Below are positions 9,125 through 18,638 of a stretch of 64,000 nucleotides of DNA, piece by piece. Both the position numbers and the translations under genes were made by a program. Position 1 is the first letter of the stretch. Every line of letters starts with the position of its first letter. The notes below the pieces were generated by a model that had not been told where the DNA came from, searched no databases, and saw only the letters and a list, made by a program, of their open reading frames with translations. Origin of the DNA: Nitrospira sp. (lineage in GTDB: Bacteria > Nitrospirota > Nitrospiria > Nitrospirales > Nitrospiraceae); assembly GCA_024331125.1 (NCBI GenBank), contig JANDJI010000002.1, forward strand, positions 521,215 through 585,214, read 5' to 3'.

Positions 9125-11053
9125 ATGCAAACACGTGAGTCTCTCATGTCGAGCTATGAGTGGTCGCTTGATATCGGCGCGAATCGAATAGGCCTGGACT
9201 TGACGCGGTTTCGTGTGTGGGCTCCGCATGCCTCGTCCGTGGCGATTCGATTCCCGGACGAGGATCCGAGCACGGTGCCGATGCAGCCCGAAGGAGACGG
9301 CTATTTCCAGGCCGCCGTCGCCGGTGTCGCCGCAGGGACCCGGTATCGCTATCTCCTCGATGGCACGCTCGAGCGTCCCGATCCGGCCTCTCGCTTTCAA
9401 CCGGACGGCGTGCATGGGCCGTCCGCCGTGGTGGATCACGACGCGTTTCAATGGACGGACCGCACATGGCGTGGACTCCCCATGGAAGACATGATTATCT
9501 ATGAACTCCACGTCGGAACCTTCACCCCTGAAGGCACGTTCGAGGCGATCATTGCTCGCTTGCCCTATCTCAAGGAAACGGTGGGAGTGACGGCCATTGA
9601 GCTGATGCCGGTGGCGCAGTTTCCCGGTCATCGGAATTGGGGCTATGACGGAACCCACCCGTTCGCCGTTCAGGCAAGTTACGGAGGATCAGAAGGATTG
9701 AAACGGCTTGTGGACGCCTGCCACGCGATGGGAATGGCCGTCATGCTCGACGTGGTGTACAACCATCTTGGGCCGGAGGGCAACTACCTGGCCGATTTCG
9801 GCCCGTACTTTACCGATCGGTATAAAACCCCCTGGGGAGCCGCCATCAATTACGACGGGCCGGACAGTGATCCGGTACGGCACTATTTCATCAGCAACGC
9901 GCTCTATTGGGTGACGGAATATCACATCGACGGTCTGCGGCTGGATGCCGTGCACGGTATCTATGATGTCAGCCCGAGTCACATTCTGAAAGACATGGCG
10001 GCGGCCGTTCATGCTCAAGCCGAGCGACTCGATCGGCACGTGCATGTCGTCGCTGAAAGTGATTTAAATGATACCAGGCTCATTGATCCACCGACTGTCG
10101 GAGGCTTTGGTCTGGACGGGCAATGGAACGACGATTTTCACCATGCGCTGCACGTGGTTTTGACCGGGGAACGAACCGGCTACTATCAAGATTTCCACGG
10201 TCTAAAGGATCTCGCAAACGCCGTGCGGGAGGGGTTCGTCTATCAGGGACGCTATTCACCCTATCGCCGGCGGCGGCATGGGAGTTCTTCCCGCCATTGC
10301 CGCCCGTCGCAATTCATCGTGTTCGCTCAGAATCACGATCAGATCGGAAACCGGGCCGCGGGGGATCGGCTGAGCACCATTCTTCCCATTGAAGCTTTGT
10401 TTGTCACCCGCGCCTTGGTGCTGCTGGCTCCAAATATCCCGCTGTTGTTTATGGGGGAAGAATATGGCGAAACGGCCCCGTTTCATTATTTCATCGAACA
10501 TGGGGACTCCGTGTTAATCGAAGCGGTGCGGCAGGGCCGACGTCGGGAATTTGCCCATTTCGGATGGAAGCCGGAGGAGATCGCCGATCCGCAGGCGGTC
10601 GAGACGTTTGAACGGTCCAAGCTTGATTGGGAACGGCACACCGAACGGCAGAAAGACCTGCTTCGATGGACCAAGGCGTTGATCGAACTGCGCAGGACCG
10701 TTCCGTCGTTGGGAGCCGGTGACAACGAGCATCTACGCCACCAGGTCCAAGCGTTTGAATCCGATCGGGTGTTGCTGATGCACTGTCGGTCGAAGGACTG
10801 CGACGAAACGTTGCTCATATGCGGTTTTAACCGTGCGCCGGTGAAGCTGACACTGACGGCTCCGGCGGGACGTTGGTATAAACGACTCGATGCGGGATCG
10901 GCCGACTTTGGGAGACGAGAAGAAGATTCGTTGCCGCGAGAACTGACGATCGACGGGCGGGGATTTTCGTTGACAATTCCGCCCTACACGGCGGCCGTGT
11001 TTACAGAGGAAACGTCGTTTCCGGCAAGACCGGGCGGTCTCGGGTCCTCATGA
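9125..11053 (+). CDS. treZ: Malto-oligosyltrehalose trehalohydrolase
   Basis: A 642-residue GH13 enzyme that releases trehalose from maltooligosyl-trehalose. After an N-terminal CBM48-like domain ([17 protein letters not shown]) the catalytic barrel begins with [17 protein letters not shown]. Conserved region I is [15 protein letters not shown], the nucleophile lies in [10 protein letters not shown], the acid in [13 protein letters not shown], and the third carboxylate in [12 protein letters not shown], all diagnostic for TreZ. ATG 9125 is given as start; ATG 9146, seven codons later, is equally possible because neither has a good ribosome site. It precedes treY by 83 bases on the same strand. 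Confidence 0.93.
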   Translation: MQTRESLMSSYEWSLDIGANRIGLDLTRFRVWAPHASSVAIRFPDEDPSTVPMQPEGDGYFQAAVAGVAAGTRYRYLLDGTLERPDPASRFQPDGVHGPSAVVDHDAFQWTDRTWRGLPMEDMIIYELHVGTFTPEGTFEAIIARLPYLKETVGVTAIELMPVAQFPGHRNWGYDGTHPFAVQASYGGSEGLKRLVDACHAMGMAVMLDVVYNHLGPEGNYLADFGPYFTDRYKTPWGAAINYDGPDSDPVRHYFISNALYWVTEYHIDGLRLDAVHGIYDVSPSHILKDMAAAVHAQAERLDRHVHVVAESDLNDTRLIDPPTVGGFGLDGQWNDDFHHALHVVLTGERTGYYQDFHGLKDLANAVREGFVYQGRYSPYRRRRHGSSSRHCRPSQFIVFAQNHDQIGNRAAGDRLSTILPIEALFVTRALVLLAPNIPLLFMGEEYGETAPFHYFIEHGDSVLIEAVRQGRRREFAHFGWKPEEIADPQAVETFERSKLDWERHTERQKDLLRWTKALIELRRTVPSLGAGDNEHLRHQVQAFESDRVLLMHCRSKDCDETLLICGFNRAPVKLTLTAPAGRWYKRLDAGSADFGRREEDSLPRELTIDGRGFSLTIPPYTAAVFTEETSFPARPGGLGSS

Positions 11054-11136
11054 GCGACGGGGAATCGACGCCGATCTCGACACGCCTGTGTTTCTTCCAT
11101 TGATCGAAGCCCGCCGAGTCTGACATATTCGATATC

Positions 11137-14127
11137 GTGACGGCGCCGCTGCAAGGTCAACGTGATGAGCCGAGGAACCATCAGGCCGGTGAGCCGAACG
11201 GCCGACGGCCCGGTCATGTTCCGCCATCCATTTCTCATCCGCGTGTCCCCGTCTCGACGTATCGGGTTCAATTGAATCAACGGTGCACCTTTCTCGACGC
11301 GGCCCGCATCGTGCCGTATTTGCACAGTCTCGGGATCACGGATCTCTACTGTTCGCCCTATTTCACCGCCGTGCCGGGGAGTCCCCACGGGTACGACGTC
11401 GTCGATCCGACGGCATTGAACCCCGAGCTTGGGACGGAAGAAGACTATCGGACTTTGGTCGAGGCCCTGCGCCGCCACGGGATGGGGCAGTTGTTGGACG
11501 TTGTATCGAATCATATGGGTGTCGCCAGACAGATCAACGGCTGGTGGCGGGATGTGCTGGAGAACGGTCCCAGCTCGCGATACGCCTCGTTCTTCGACAT
11601 CGATTGGAATCCCCTCAAGCCTGAGTTGCGGAACAAGGTGCTGCTCCCGATTTTGGGCGACCAATATGGGACGGTCTTGGAGAATCAGGAGTTGCGGCTT
11701 TGTTATGAGTCCGGGGCCTTCAGCATCCGCTATTACGACCATCGATTACCGGTCGCCCCCAAGACGTGGGCGTTGATTTTGGGGCATCGGTTGCCGTCTT
11801 TGATTCAAGAATTGGGGGCGGAGGATTCGGCCCTCATGGAGCTTCAGAGCATCATGACGGCGCTGAAGCACTTGCCGTCCCGCCTTGAGCAAGATCCCGA
11901 ACTGGTTGCCGAACGGTACCGTGAAAAGGGCATCATCGCGCGCCGGCTCGCGACACTGATGGAATCCAGCACGACGATTCGCGCGTTTGTCGAGGAAAAC
12001 GTGCGCCTGATCAACGGAGACAAGGATGATCCTCGAAGCTTCGACACGTTGGACGCGATTTTGAACGATCAGGCTTATCGAGTGGCCTATTGGCGGGTGG
12101 CGTCCGAGGAGATCAATTATCGTCGATTCTTCGACATCAACGAGCTGGCCGCCATTCGCATGGAAGATCCGGCCGTGTTCCATGAGACGCATCGATTGCT
12201 GTTCCGGTTGATGAAGGAAGGCGCCGTCACGGGACTTCGCATCGATCACGTGGACGGATTGTATGATCCGGCCGATTACTTGAACAAATTGCAGCGATGG
12301 GCCAACGCCGAACTGCGAAGCGGTTTGCCGGAGGTGGAACGTCCGTTGTACGTCGTCGTTGAAAAAATTTTGGGGGTGAGCGAGGAGTTGCCGGCGAACT
12401 GGCCGGTGTATGGAACGACCGGCTATGATTTTTTGAGCTGGATCAATCAGCTTTTTATCGACCGTTCGAACGAACGGGCGTTCGACACAATCTATAGGCG
12501 TTTCACCGGCACACACGAATCGTTTGAAGAAATGACGTGTCACTGCAAACAGGTCATCATGCAGGCCGCCATGGCCGGCGAATTGAACGTTCTCGGGTAT
12601 CAATTGAATCGCCTGTCAGAACGAAACCGCCGTTCGCGGGACTTCACGCTCAACAGCCTGACCCATGCCATTCAGGAGATCATCGCCTGCTTTCCCGTTT
12701 ATCGAACCTATATTACGGACGGGACGGGCGAGGTGCCGGCGCGGGATCGAAGCTTTATTTGGGAGGCCGTCAGTAAGGCCAAGCGACGCAACCCCACCAT
12801 GAGCGGTCTGGTCTTTGACTTTGTGCGCGATCTCCTGCTGGAGCCGCGTGGCCACGACCAAGTCGTCGGAAAAGAGCGACTCAGGTTCGTGACGAAATTC
12901 CAGCAGACGACGAGCCCCGTGGCGGCGAAGGGAATCGAGGATACGGCGTTTTATCGATTTCACCGATTTATCGCTCTCAATGAAGTGGGAAGCGATCCCC
13001 GACAGTTCGGTATCACGCCGGGGTTGATGCACGATCATCTGAAGGTGCGGCAGCACCGTTGGTCCGGTTCCCTCTCCGCCACCGCGACGCACGATACCAA
13101 ACGAGGCGAGGACATGAGGGCCAGACTCCACGTCTTGTCGGAGATGCCAAAACAGTGGAAGGACCATGTGCTTCGATGGCACAAGCTGAATCGAGGTTTC
13201 AAACGAAAGGTGGGAGGGGAATCGGTCCCCGGGCGGAACGAGGAATATTTGTTTTATCAGACGCTGGTGGGAGCCTGGCCGTTCGAGCCGATGGATGAGG
13301 ACGGATACCGCACCTTCGTCGAGCGCATCCAACAGTACATGAACAAGGCCGTCAAGGAAGCCAAGCAATATACCAGTTGGATCAATCCCGACGTCGAATA
13401 TGAAGAGGCGGTTCAAGAGTTTGTCGCACGGGTGTTGGATCGCACGACGTCCAATCCCTTTCTGGACGATTTTTTACCGTTTCAATCCGTCGTGGCCGGC
13501 TACGGTATTTACAATTCGTTGTCCCAATTGTTGGTGAAGGTCACGGCGCCCGGCGTGCCGGATTTTTATCAAGGAACGGAACTATGGGACTTCAGTCTCG
13601 TTGACCCCGACAATCGGAGGCCGGTGGATTTTGCCAAACGAATTGATCTGCTGGCCGAGTTGGATCAGCGCGCCGGCAGGGAGGCCGATCGTCTTGAGCT
13701 GGTTCGAGATTTGATGGCGCACCGAGCGGACGGCCGCATCAAGTTCTATCTGACGGCGCAAGCCCTGCGGTATCGCATCGCCCATGCTCCGATCTTTCAA
13801 GGAGGGGAGTACGTCAAGCTTGAGTGTCTGGGTGTTCATGCGAATCGTCTGTTCGCCTTTGCGCGTCTGCATCCGGAAGGGACCGTGTTGACCATCATCC
13901 CCCGGTTGCTGGTGGGGTTGATTGCCGATCCGCAGATACTCCCCCTGGGAGAAACCGTCTGGGGCGAGACCTGGGTGGTTGTGCCGGCGTGGCGTGAAGG
14001 CACGAAGTTCCGAAACGTGTTTACCGGTGCAACGCTCAAGACTATCACGCAGAGCGAGCGCCAGGTGCTCTCTGCCGGGGACGTGTTCTTGCACTGTCCC
14101 GTCGCCTGTTTGGAAAAGGAGGGGTAG
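11137..14127 (+). CDS. treY: Malto-oligosyltrehalose synthase
   Basis: A 996-residue GH13 enzyme that isomerises the reducing-end alpha-1,4 bond of maltodextrins to the alpha,alpha-1,1 bond of trehalose. Family features are PVSTYRVQLNQRCTFLDAAR near the N-terminus, LYCSPYFTAVPGSPHGYDVVDP, the nucleophile in TGLRIDHVDGLYDP, the acid in VVVEKILGVSEELP, and the ATATHDTKRGEDMRARL segment. GTG 11137 gives a proline-rich 35-residue leader before the first conserved block; no good ribosome site marks it, and the true start may be a little downstream. It works directly before TreZ. Confidence 0.93.
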   Translation: MTAPLQGQRDEPRNHQAGEPNGRRPGHVPPSISHPRVPVSTYRVQLNQRCTFLDAARIVPYLHSLGITDLYCSPYFTAVPGSPHGYDVVDPTALNPELGTEEDYRTLVEALRRHGMGQLLDVVSNHMGVARQINGWWRDVLENGPSSRYASFFDIDWNPLKPELRNKVLLPILGDQYGTVLENQELRLCYESGAFSIRYYDHRLPVAPKTWALILGHRLPSLIQELGAEDSALMELQSIMTALKHLPSRLEQDPELVAERYREKGIIARRLATLMESSTTIRAFVEENVRLINGDKDDPRSFDTLDAILNDQAYRVAYWRVASEEINYRRFFDINELAAIRMEDPAVFHETHRLLFRLMKEGAVTGLRIDHVDGLYDPADYLNKLQRWANAELRSGLPEVERPLYVVVEKILGVSEELPANWPVYGTTGYDFLSWINQLFIDRSNERAFDTIYRRFTGTHESFEEMTCHCKQVIMQAAMAGELNVLGYQLNRLSERNRRSRDFTLNSLTHAIQEIIACFPVYRTYITDGTGEVPARDRSFIWEAVSKAKRRNPTMSGLVFDFVRDLLLEPRGHDQVVGKERLRFVTKFQQTTSPVAAKGIEDTAFYRFHRFIALNEVGSDPRQFGITPGLMHDHLKVRQHRWSGSLSATATHDTKRGEDMRARLHVLSEMPKQWKDHVLRWHKLNRGFKRKVGGESVPGRNEEYLFYQTLVGAWPFEPMDEDGYRTFVERIQQYMNKAVKEAKQYTSWINPDVEYEEAVQEFVARVLDRTTSNPFLDDFLPFQSVVAGYGIYNSLSQLLVKVTAPGVPDFYQGTELWDFSLVDPDNRRPVDFAKRIDLLAELDQRAGREADRLELVRDLMAHRADGRIKFYLTAQALRYRIAHAPIFQGGEYVKLECLGVHANRLFAFARLHPEGTVLTIIPRLLVGLIADPQILPLGETVWGETWVVVPAWREGTKFRNVFTGATLKTITQSERQVLSAGDVFLHCPVACLEKEG

Positions 14128-14128
14128 G

Positions 14129-14551
14129 ATGCCTCGATCGCAAAACCGCGAGGAAACGGAATGGCTTGGCGGAGAAACTCTTGTCCGTCCTTATCCCAAT
14201 GAACCGAGAGTTTCGCTTCTGAGAGGCGTGATCGCCGGCGGTATCGTCCTTCTGGCCGGTGTCGGATTTGGGCGTCTCATGAGGGGCGATGGCGGGAAGC
14301 AGGTGCGTGAGTCGCCACGACAGCTTGGTCGGATAGACCATGCCAAGACACAGACCTCAAAGCAATGTGTGAATGCGGCGAGCGTGATGGCGATAGGAGC
14401 CGCTTTGGGGGTCGGCATGGTGGTTGGAGCCGTGACCACGTTCTTGGCGGCCACCGAAGCGGGCGATTCTATTCGTACCCGATTGAGAAGACCTATCGGG
14501 AGGGTCTCCGATGAATTCGACAGGCCTGTGGAAGCGGGGAGAAGGTATTGA
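14129..14551 (+). CDS. Small two-helix membrane protein, unknown
   Basis: A 140-residue protein with GGAGGGG eight bases before its ATG and beginning right after the treY stop. Two hydrophobic segments are visible: residues about 28-46 (LLRGVIAGGIVLLAGVGFG) and 84-108 (ASVMAIGAALGVGMVVGAVT). The C-terminal tail is basic (TRLRRPIGRVSDEF). The layout recalls YtxH-like stress proteins but the similarity is only in architecture. No function is assigned. Confidence 0.6.
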   Translation: MPRSQNREETEWLGGETLVRPYPNEPRVSLLRGVIAGGIVLLAGVGFGRLMRGDGGKQVRESPRQLGRIDHAKTQTSKQCVNAASVMAIGAALGVGMVVGAVTTFLAATEAGDSIRTRLRRPIGRVSDEFDRPVEAGRRY

Positions 14552-14638
14552 ACGTGGTCCTCGACGACGGGAATTTTTACAAAGTTTGACTGACGTGAAC
14601 GAACCATCGAATGCCATCCACGGCCTGATGAGTTAGAT

Positions 14639-15508
14639 GTGAAACAGCCGATCAACGAAGGCAACACCATCCTGATCACTGGTGCATCCACCGGCATCGG
14701 AGCAGCCTGCGCCCTTCACCTGGACAGACTCGGATTCGTGGTTTTTGCGGGAGTGCGAAAAGAACGGGACGGAGAAGTTTTGAAGGAACGAGGGACCGGA
14801 CGCCTCATTCCAATTTCTCTGGATGTGACGGACCAATCCTCGATCGTGAAAGCTCATGCTATAGTCGAGAAGTTTGTCGGAAGCCACGGATTATATGGAG
14901 TTGTCAATAATGCCGGCATAGCGGTCGCCGGGCCGTTGGAGGCAGTGCCGATTCCCGATTTGCGTCGTCAATTGGAGGTCAATGTTATCGGCCAGGTCGC
15001 GGTGATTCAGGCGTTTCTTCCCTTGATCCGACGGGCCAGGGGACGGCTCATCAACATGGGGTCCATCGCGGGACGCGGGGCTATGCCGCTCATGGGGCCC
15101 TATGCAGCCTCGAAGTTTGCGTTGGAGGCCATCACCGACGCGCTGCGTTTGGAAGTTCAACAGTGGGGGATCCAGGTCTCCATCATCGAGCCGGGCGCCA
15201 TTGCCACCCCCATTTGGGAAAAGTCCGGGAAACGGGCGGCTGAGCTGGAAGCCAACACGACACCGGAGTTGCGGGAACTCTATCGAGAAGTGGTGACAGG
15301 AGTCAGAACTGTGGTTGAGCGAGCGGCGGAACGGGCGATTTCCGCCGAGATCGTGGCGCACGTCGTCGAAAAAGCGCTGACGGCGGCCAGGCCTAAAACT
15401 CGGTATCTGGTCGGAACCGACGCCAAACTTCGCGCGCTCATGGTGAAACTCCTGCCCGACCGCCTGTCCGACAAGGTGCTCACCTGGGCGCTCAACCTTC
15501 CGCGATAG
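14639..15508 (+). CDS. Short-chain dehydrogenase/reductase (SDR)
   Basis: A 289-residue classical SDR. The cofactor motif is TGASTGIG (residues 14-21), the structural NNAG motif is present, and the catalytic Ser (NMGSIAG) and YAASK are intact. The absence of an acidic residue after the second strand (VFAGVRKERDG) hints at NADP preference. The start is GTG 14639. The C-terminal 50 residues resemble SDRs acting on retinol-, steroid- or fatty-acyl-like substrates, but substrate cannot be assigned. Confidence 0.85.
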   Translation: MKQPINEGNTILITGASTGIGAACALHLDRLGFVVFAGVRKERDGEVLKERGTGRLIPISLDVTDQSSIVKAHAIVEKFVGSHGLYGVVNNAGIAVAGPLEAVPIPDLRRQLEVNVIGQVAVIQAFLPLIRRARGRLINMGSIAGRGAMPLMGPYAASKFALEAITDALRLEVQQWGIQVSIIEPGAIATPIWEKSGKRAAELEANTTPELRELYREVVTGVRTVVERAAERAISAEIVAHVVEKALTAARPKTRYLVGTDAKLRALMVKLLPDRLSDKVLTWALNLPR

Positions 15509-15518
15509 GGGCCATCTC

Positions 15519-15550
15519 CCCCATCGATTCATGGGGAACGCGCTTTCCCC
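15519..15550 (+). promoter_or_regulatory. Two mutually exclusive short hairpins
   Basis: CCCCAT (15519-15524) pairs with ATGGGG (15531-15536), and GGGGAA (15533-15538) pairs with TTCCCC (15545-15550). The two stems share the GGGG run, so only one can form at a time. They lie just after the SDR stop and 85 bases before the next gene. No U-run follows the first stem, so a simple intrinsic terminator is not convincing. Confidence 0.25.
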
Positions 15551-15634
15551 TACTATATTTTCGGCAAGGCTCGTGGAAAATGGCGGCGTTCGTCGCGTGA
15601 CGCCTTGAGACAGGGCTTCTTCTAAAATAAGACG

Positions 15635-16825
15635 ATGGGGCCTCTTTATGATTATGATGTCATCGTAGTCGGCGGCGGTCCGGCCGGCGCCTGCGCCGCC
15701 TGGAAGTTGGCTCGAGCAGGGATGACAGTCGCCGTCTTGGAAAAAACCCCGCTGCCTCGATACAAGGTCTGCGGCGGCGGACTGGTCGGTCGAACGATGC
15801 GATCGTTGCCGATCGACGTCCGCCACGTTGTTGAGCAAGAGTGTCATCGAGCCAGGCTCGATTTTGTATCCTCCGGCCTGTCTTTTGTCACGCAACGAAC
15901 CGTTCCCGTTGTTTCCATGGTCATGAGGTCGGAGTTTGACCGAGCCCTCCTCTCTGCCGCTCAAGCGGCAGGAGCGGCTCTCTACGAGTCGTGCGTCGTC
16001 GAGAGTCTGTCACCGCATGACGATTCCGTGACGGTCCTGACTGCAAAGGGCCCGATGCGAGCCGGGTTCGTCGTCGCCGCCGATGGGGCGCTGAGTCCGG
16101 TCGCGCGATCCATGTGGTGGGAGGACGGCCGTTTTCTCATTCCGGCGCTGGAGTACGAAGTGACTGTACCGTTCGACCGGTTGCGCCGCTTTGAAGGCAC
16201 GGCGCGGTTCGACTTCGACGTTATCTCACGAGGATATGGGTGGGTCTTTCCCAAACGGCGGCATCTGTCGATCGGAATCCTATCGATGGACAGGCGGCGG
16301 CACGGGCTTCATTCTGCGATCACTCGCTACGTGGACCTGCTTGGCTGCACCTCTCCTTTGTCGGTCGAGCGGCACGGTTTTGTCATTCCCGTTCGTCCGC
16401 GAAAAGGGCCCTTCGCCAAAAATCGCGTCCTCCTGGTCGGGGATGCCGCGGGGTTCGCCGATCCCATCACGGGGGAAGGAATCTCGTATGCCGTAAGGAG
16501 CGGTCTTCTGGCGGCCGAATCCCTGATCGGCGAACATTTGCAGAAGGAAGCCGTCGAAGATGCCTACCGTCGCCTCGTTGCCCAAGCCATTCTCCCAGAC
16601 CTCCGCGTCGGCCGCATTCTGGCCCGTCTCCTGTACGACTGTCCGCGTGTCAGGACATGGGTCTTCTCAAGACAAGGGCAGTGGCTCTGTGAAACGGTCA
16701 CGGACGTGATGGCGGGAATCAGGCAATATCGTGATCTGGTGCGACCTGGATCGGCATTTCGTTTTTTCACAGCTCGTCGGCTGAGCCGATGGGTGGGACG
16801 GTCTTCGCAGGCTCGACAAGGTTGA
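15635..16825 (+). CDS. Geranylgeranyl reductase family FAD-dependent oxidoreductase
   Basis: A 396-residue flavoprotein. The N-terminal Rossmann motif is VVGGGPAGACAAWKLARAG, followed by the family marker KVCGGGLVGRT (the usual form is KxCGGG). The FAD-binding motif VLLVGDAAGFADPITGEGIS is at about residues 266-285. Members of this family reduce isoprenoid double bonds of quinone or lipid chains, or hydroxylate aromatic substrates. The nearest relatives by motif are the geranylgeranyl reductase group. No ribosome site is visible before the ATG, and no lipid or quinone genes are adjacent, so the substrate is unknown. Confidence 0.8.
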   Translation: MGPLYDYDVIVVGGGPAGACAAWKLARAGMTVAVLEKTPLPRYKVCGGGLVGRTMRSLPIDVRHVVEQECHRARLDFVSSGLSFVTQRTVPVVSMVMRSEFDRALLSAAQAAGAALYESCVVESLSPHDDSVTVLTAKGPMRAGFVVAADGALSPVARSMWWEDGRFLIPALEYEVTVPFDRLRRFEGTARFDFDVISRGYGWVFPKRRHLSIGILSMDRRRHGLHSAITRYVDLLGCTSPLSVERHGFVIPVRPRKGPFAKNRVLLVGDAAGFADPITGEGISYAVRSGLLAAESLIGEHLQKEAVEDAYRRLVAQAILPDLRVGRILARLLYDCPRVRTWVFSRQGQWLCETVTDVMAGIRQYRDLVRPGSAFRFFTARRLSRWVGRSSQARQG

Positions 16826-16916
16826 CGGCGAAGGCCCCCTCGATTGTTCCGGCAACGTGCGGAAAAGCGGGGGAAAGAGAAGCCATCGTCATTCCCCTAT
16901 AAGTCGATGCAAAATT

Positions 16917-17756
16917 TTACTCCCGGAGGTGAATGATGTCCGCGGCGTGGACGTCGATCAATTCAGGTGGTGATCCAGCCGGCGCAGTGAAATGGGGACG
17001 GACTTGCAGCGCGCCGTCCAATGAAATGGACTCGGCTGTTCCAATGATCTCTTGCTCCGCCCCCAAAATCACGCGAACCTGTATGCCGATCGTGCAACTG
17101 CGATTCAGGTAAGCCTGTCGCAGGCGACTCGGTCCATGCATTGTCAATTCATGGATTCCCTGCTCAAGCTCGTACAAAAGCCGAGCGAGGAGCCGGTTTC
17201 GATCGATGGTCCGGTGGGCGATTTCGAATAACGAAGTCGCCGTCTGTTGAAGGTCCTTGGGGAATGACTCCTGCGGCAAGTTGACATTGATGCCAATCCC
17301 AATGACGACGATGGAGCCCTGAATCGGTGTGCGGAGACTTTCGCAAAGAATCCCGCCGACTTTCCGGTCTTGGTACAGAAGATCATTCGGCCACTTTACA
17401 GACAAGGGAATTGAAGCGGTGACTTGCACGGCTTCCGCCGCCGCCAATGCGCTCACGAGCGGCATCCAAGACAGCCATTCCGTGTCCCCGATGGTCCGCC
17501 CCTCGTCTTTGACAATCACCGAGCAATAGAGATTTGCGCCGGGCGGGGAGTGCCATTGACGGCTCAGGCGGCCTCTGCCGGCCGATTGACTCTCCGCCAC
17601 CACGACGGTGCCATGCTCCGCGCCGGCTTGGGCAAGGGCCATCGCTTCGGAGTTCGTCGACGGCACTTCGTGATGGACATAGAGCCGTTGTCCAAGTTGA
17701 ACGGTCGCCAAGGTGCTGCGAATGTCATCGAGCGTCAGCGGTGCAGAGGACGTCAT
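16917..17756 (-). CDS. birA: Biotin--[acetyl-CoA-carboxylase] ligase, class I
   Basis: A 279-residue biotin protein ligase that makes biotinyl-AMP and transfers biotin to carrier proteins. The diagnostic GRGRLSRQWHSPPGANLYCS (about residues 59-78), the KWPNDLL motif and GIGINVN are intact, and a short C-terminal SH3-like domain follows. No N-terminal helix-turn-helix is present, so this is a monofunctional class I enzyme, not the E. coli-type repressor. It starts three bases after nadC, as the last gene of a valS-nadC-birA operon. Confidence 0.93.
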   Translation of the reverse strand: MTSSAPLTLDDIRSTLATVQLGQRLYVHHEVPSTNSEAMALAQAGAEHGTVVVAESQSAGRGRLSRQWHSPPGANLYCSVIVKDEGRTIGDTEWLSWMPLVSALAAAEAVQVTASIPLSVKWPNDLLYQDRKVGGILCESLRTPIQGSIVVIGIGINVNLPQESFPKDLQQTATSLFEIAHRTIDRNRLLARLLYELEQGIHELTMHGPSRLRQAYLNRSCTIGIQVRVILGAEQEIIGTAESISLDGALQVRPHFTAPAGSPPELIDVHAADIIHLRE

Positions 17757-17759
17757 GGT

Positions 17760-18635
17760 TTACGAAGAACGACGACTCCGTAACGGCTTAAGAATCAGAC
17801 TGAACGGCGTCGCCGGAGCGGAGTGGGTCAAGGCGCCGATGGAGATACGATCCGCTCCCGCTGCGGCCATGGCACGGACGTTTTTGAGGGTGACGCCGCC
17901 CGACACTTCCACGATCGCCCGTCCGTTGATAAGGCGAACCGCTTGACGGACAAGGGAGGGCGACATATTGTCCAACAGGATGATGTCGGTCTTTCCGGCA
18001 AGGGCCTGTCGGACTTGGGAAAGGGATTCCGCCTCGACGATGATCGGTTTTGCCGACGGTTCGGCGGCAGCAGCCAAGCGACAGGCTGTTCGGACGGCCT
18101 GCCGGGCAGGATACAGGAGGGCGAGATGATTGTCTTTGATCAAGATACCGTCCTGAAGCGACATCCGGTGGTTGACGCCGCCACCCAGTCGAACGGCCCA
18201 TTTTTGCAGCGCCCGCCACCCCGGTAACGTTTTCCTCGTGTCCATGATACGAACCGGATAGCCTCGAACGGCCAGACAGAATTTTCTCGTCAAGGTCGCG
18301 ATCCCGGACAGGTGTTGGAGAAAATTCAAAGCCACCCGTTCAGCTTGCAGAATAGACCGTCCGTCACCGGTTACGCGCAGAACGGTTTCCCCTTTCTTGG
18401 CCGGCTCACCGTCCCGGCGCTCCACCGTCACTGCAAGCGAAGGATCGACGGCAAGGAAGGTTTGAACGGCGGCGGACAGCCCGGCCACAACGAGCGGCTC
18501 TTGCGCAATGATGACGGCCCGGGCGGGAACCGCTCGGGGAAACAGGGCGCGTGTCGTCACGTCGCCGTGTCCGAGATCTTCTTCCAACCCGATCCGGACG
18601 GCGCGCCGGATTTCCACGGCAGGGAGCCTCGTCAT
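17760..18635 (-). CDS. nadC: Nicotinate-nucleotide pyrophosphorylase (carboxylating)
   Basis: A 291-residue quinolinate phosphoribosyltransferase that converts quinolinate and PRPP to nicotinate mononucleotide in NAD synthesis. Typical segments are EEDLGHGDVTTRAL at the N-terminus, LNFLQHLSGIATLTRKF, the catalytic MDTRKTLPGWRALQKWAV, GGVNHRMSLQDGILIKDNH, VEAESL and ILLDNMSPS, and the C-terminal VEVSGGVTL and ISIGALTHSAP. It lies three bases downstream of valS and three upstream of birA. Confidence 0.95.
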   Translation of the reverse strand: MTRLPAVEIRRAVRIGLEEDLGHGDVTTRALFPRAVPARAVIIAQEPLVVAGLSAAVQTFLAVDPSLAVTVERRDGEPAKKGETVLRVTGDGRSILQAERVALNFLQHLSGIATLTRKFCLAVRGYPVRIMDTRKTLPGWRALQKWAVRLGGGVNHRMSLQDGILIKDNHLALLYPARQAVRTACRLAAAAEPSAKPIIVEAESLSQVRQALAGKTDIILLDNMSPSLVRQAVRLINGRAIVEVSGGVTLKNVRAMAAAGADRISIGALTHSAPATPFSLILKPLRSRRSS

Positions 18636-18638
18636 CGC

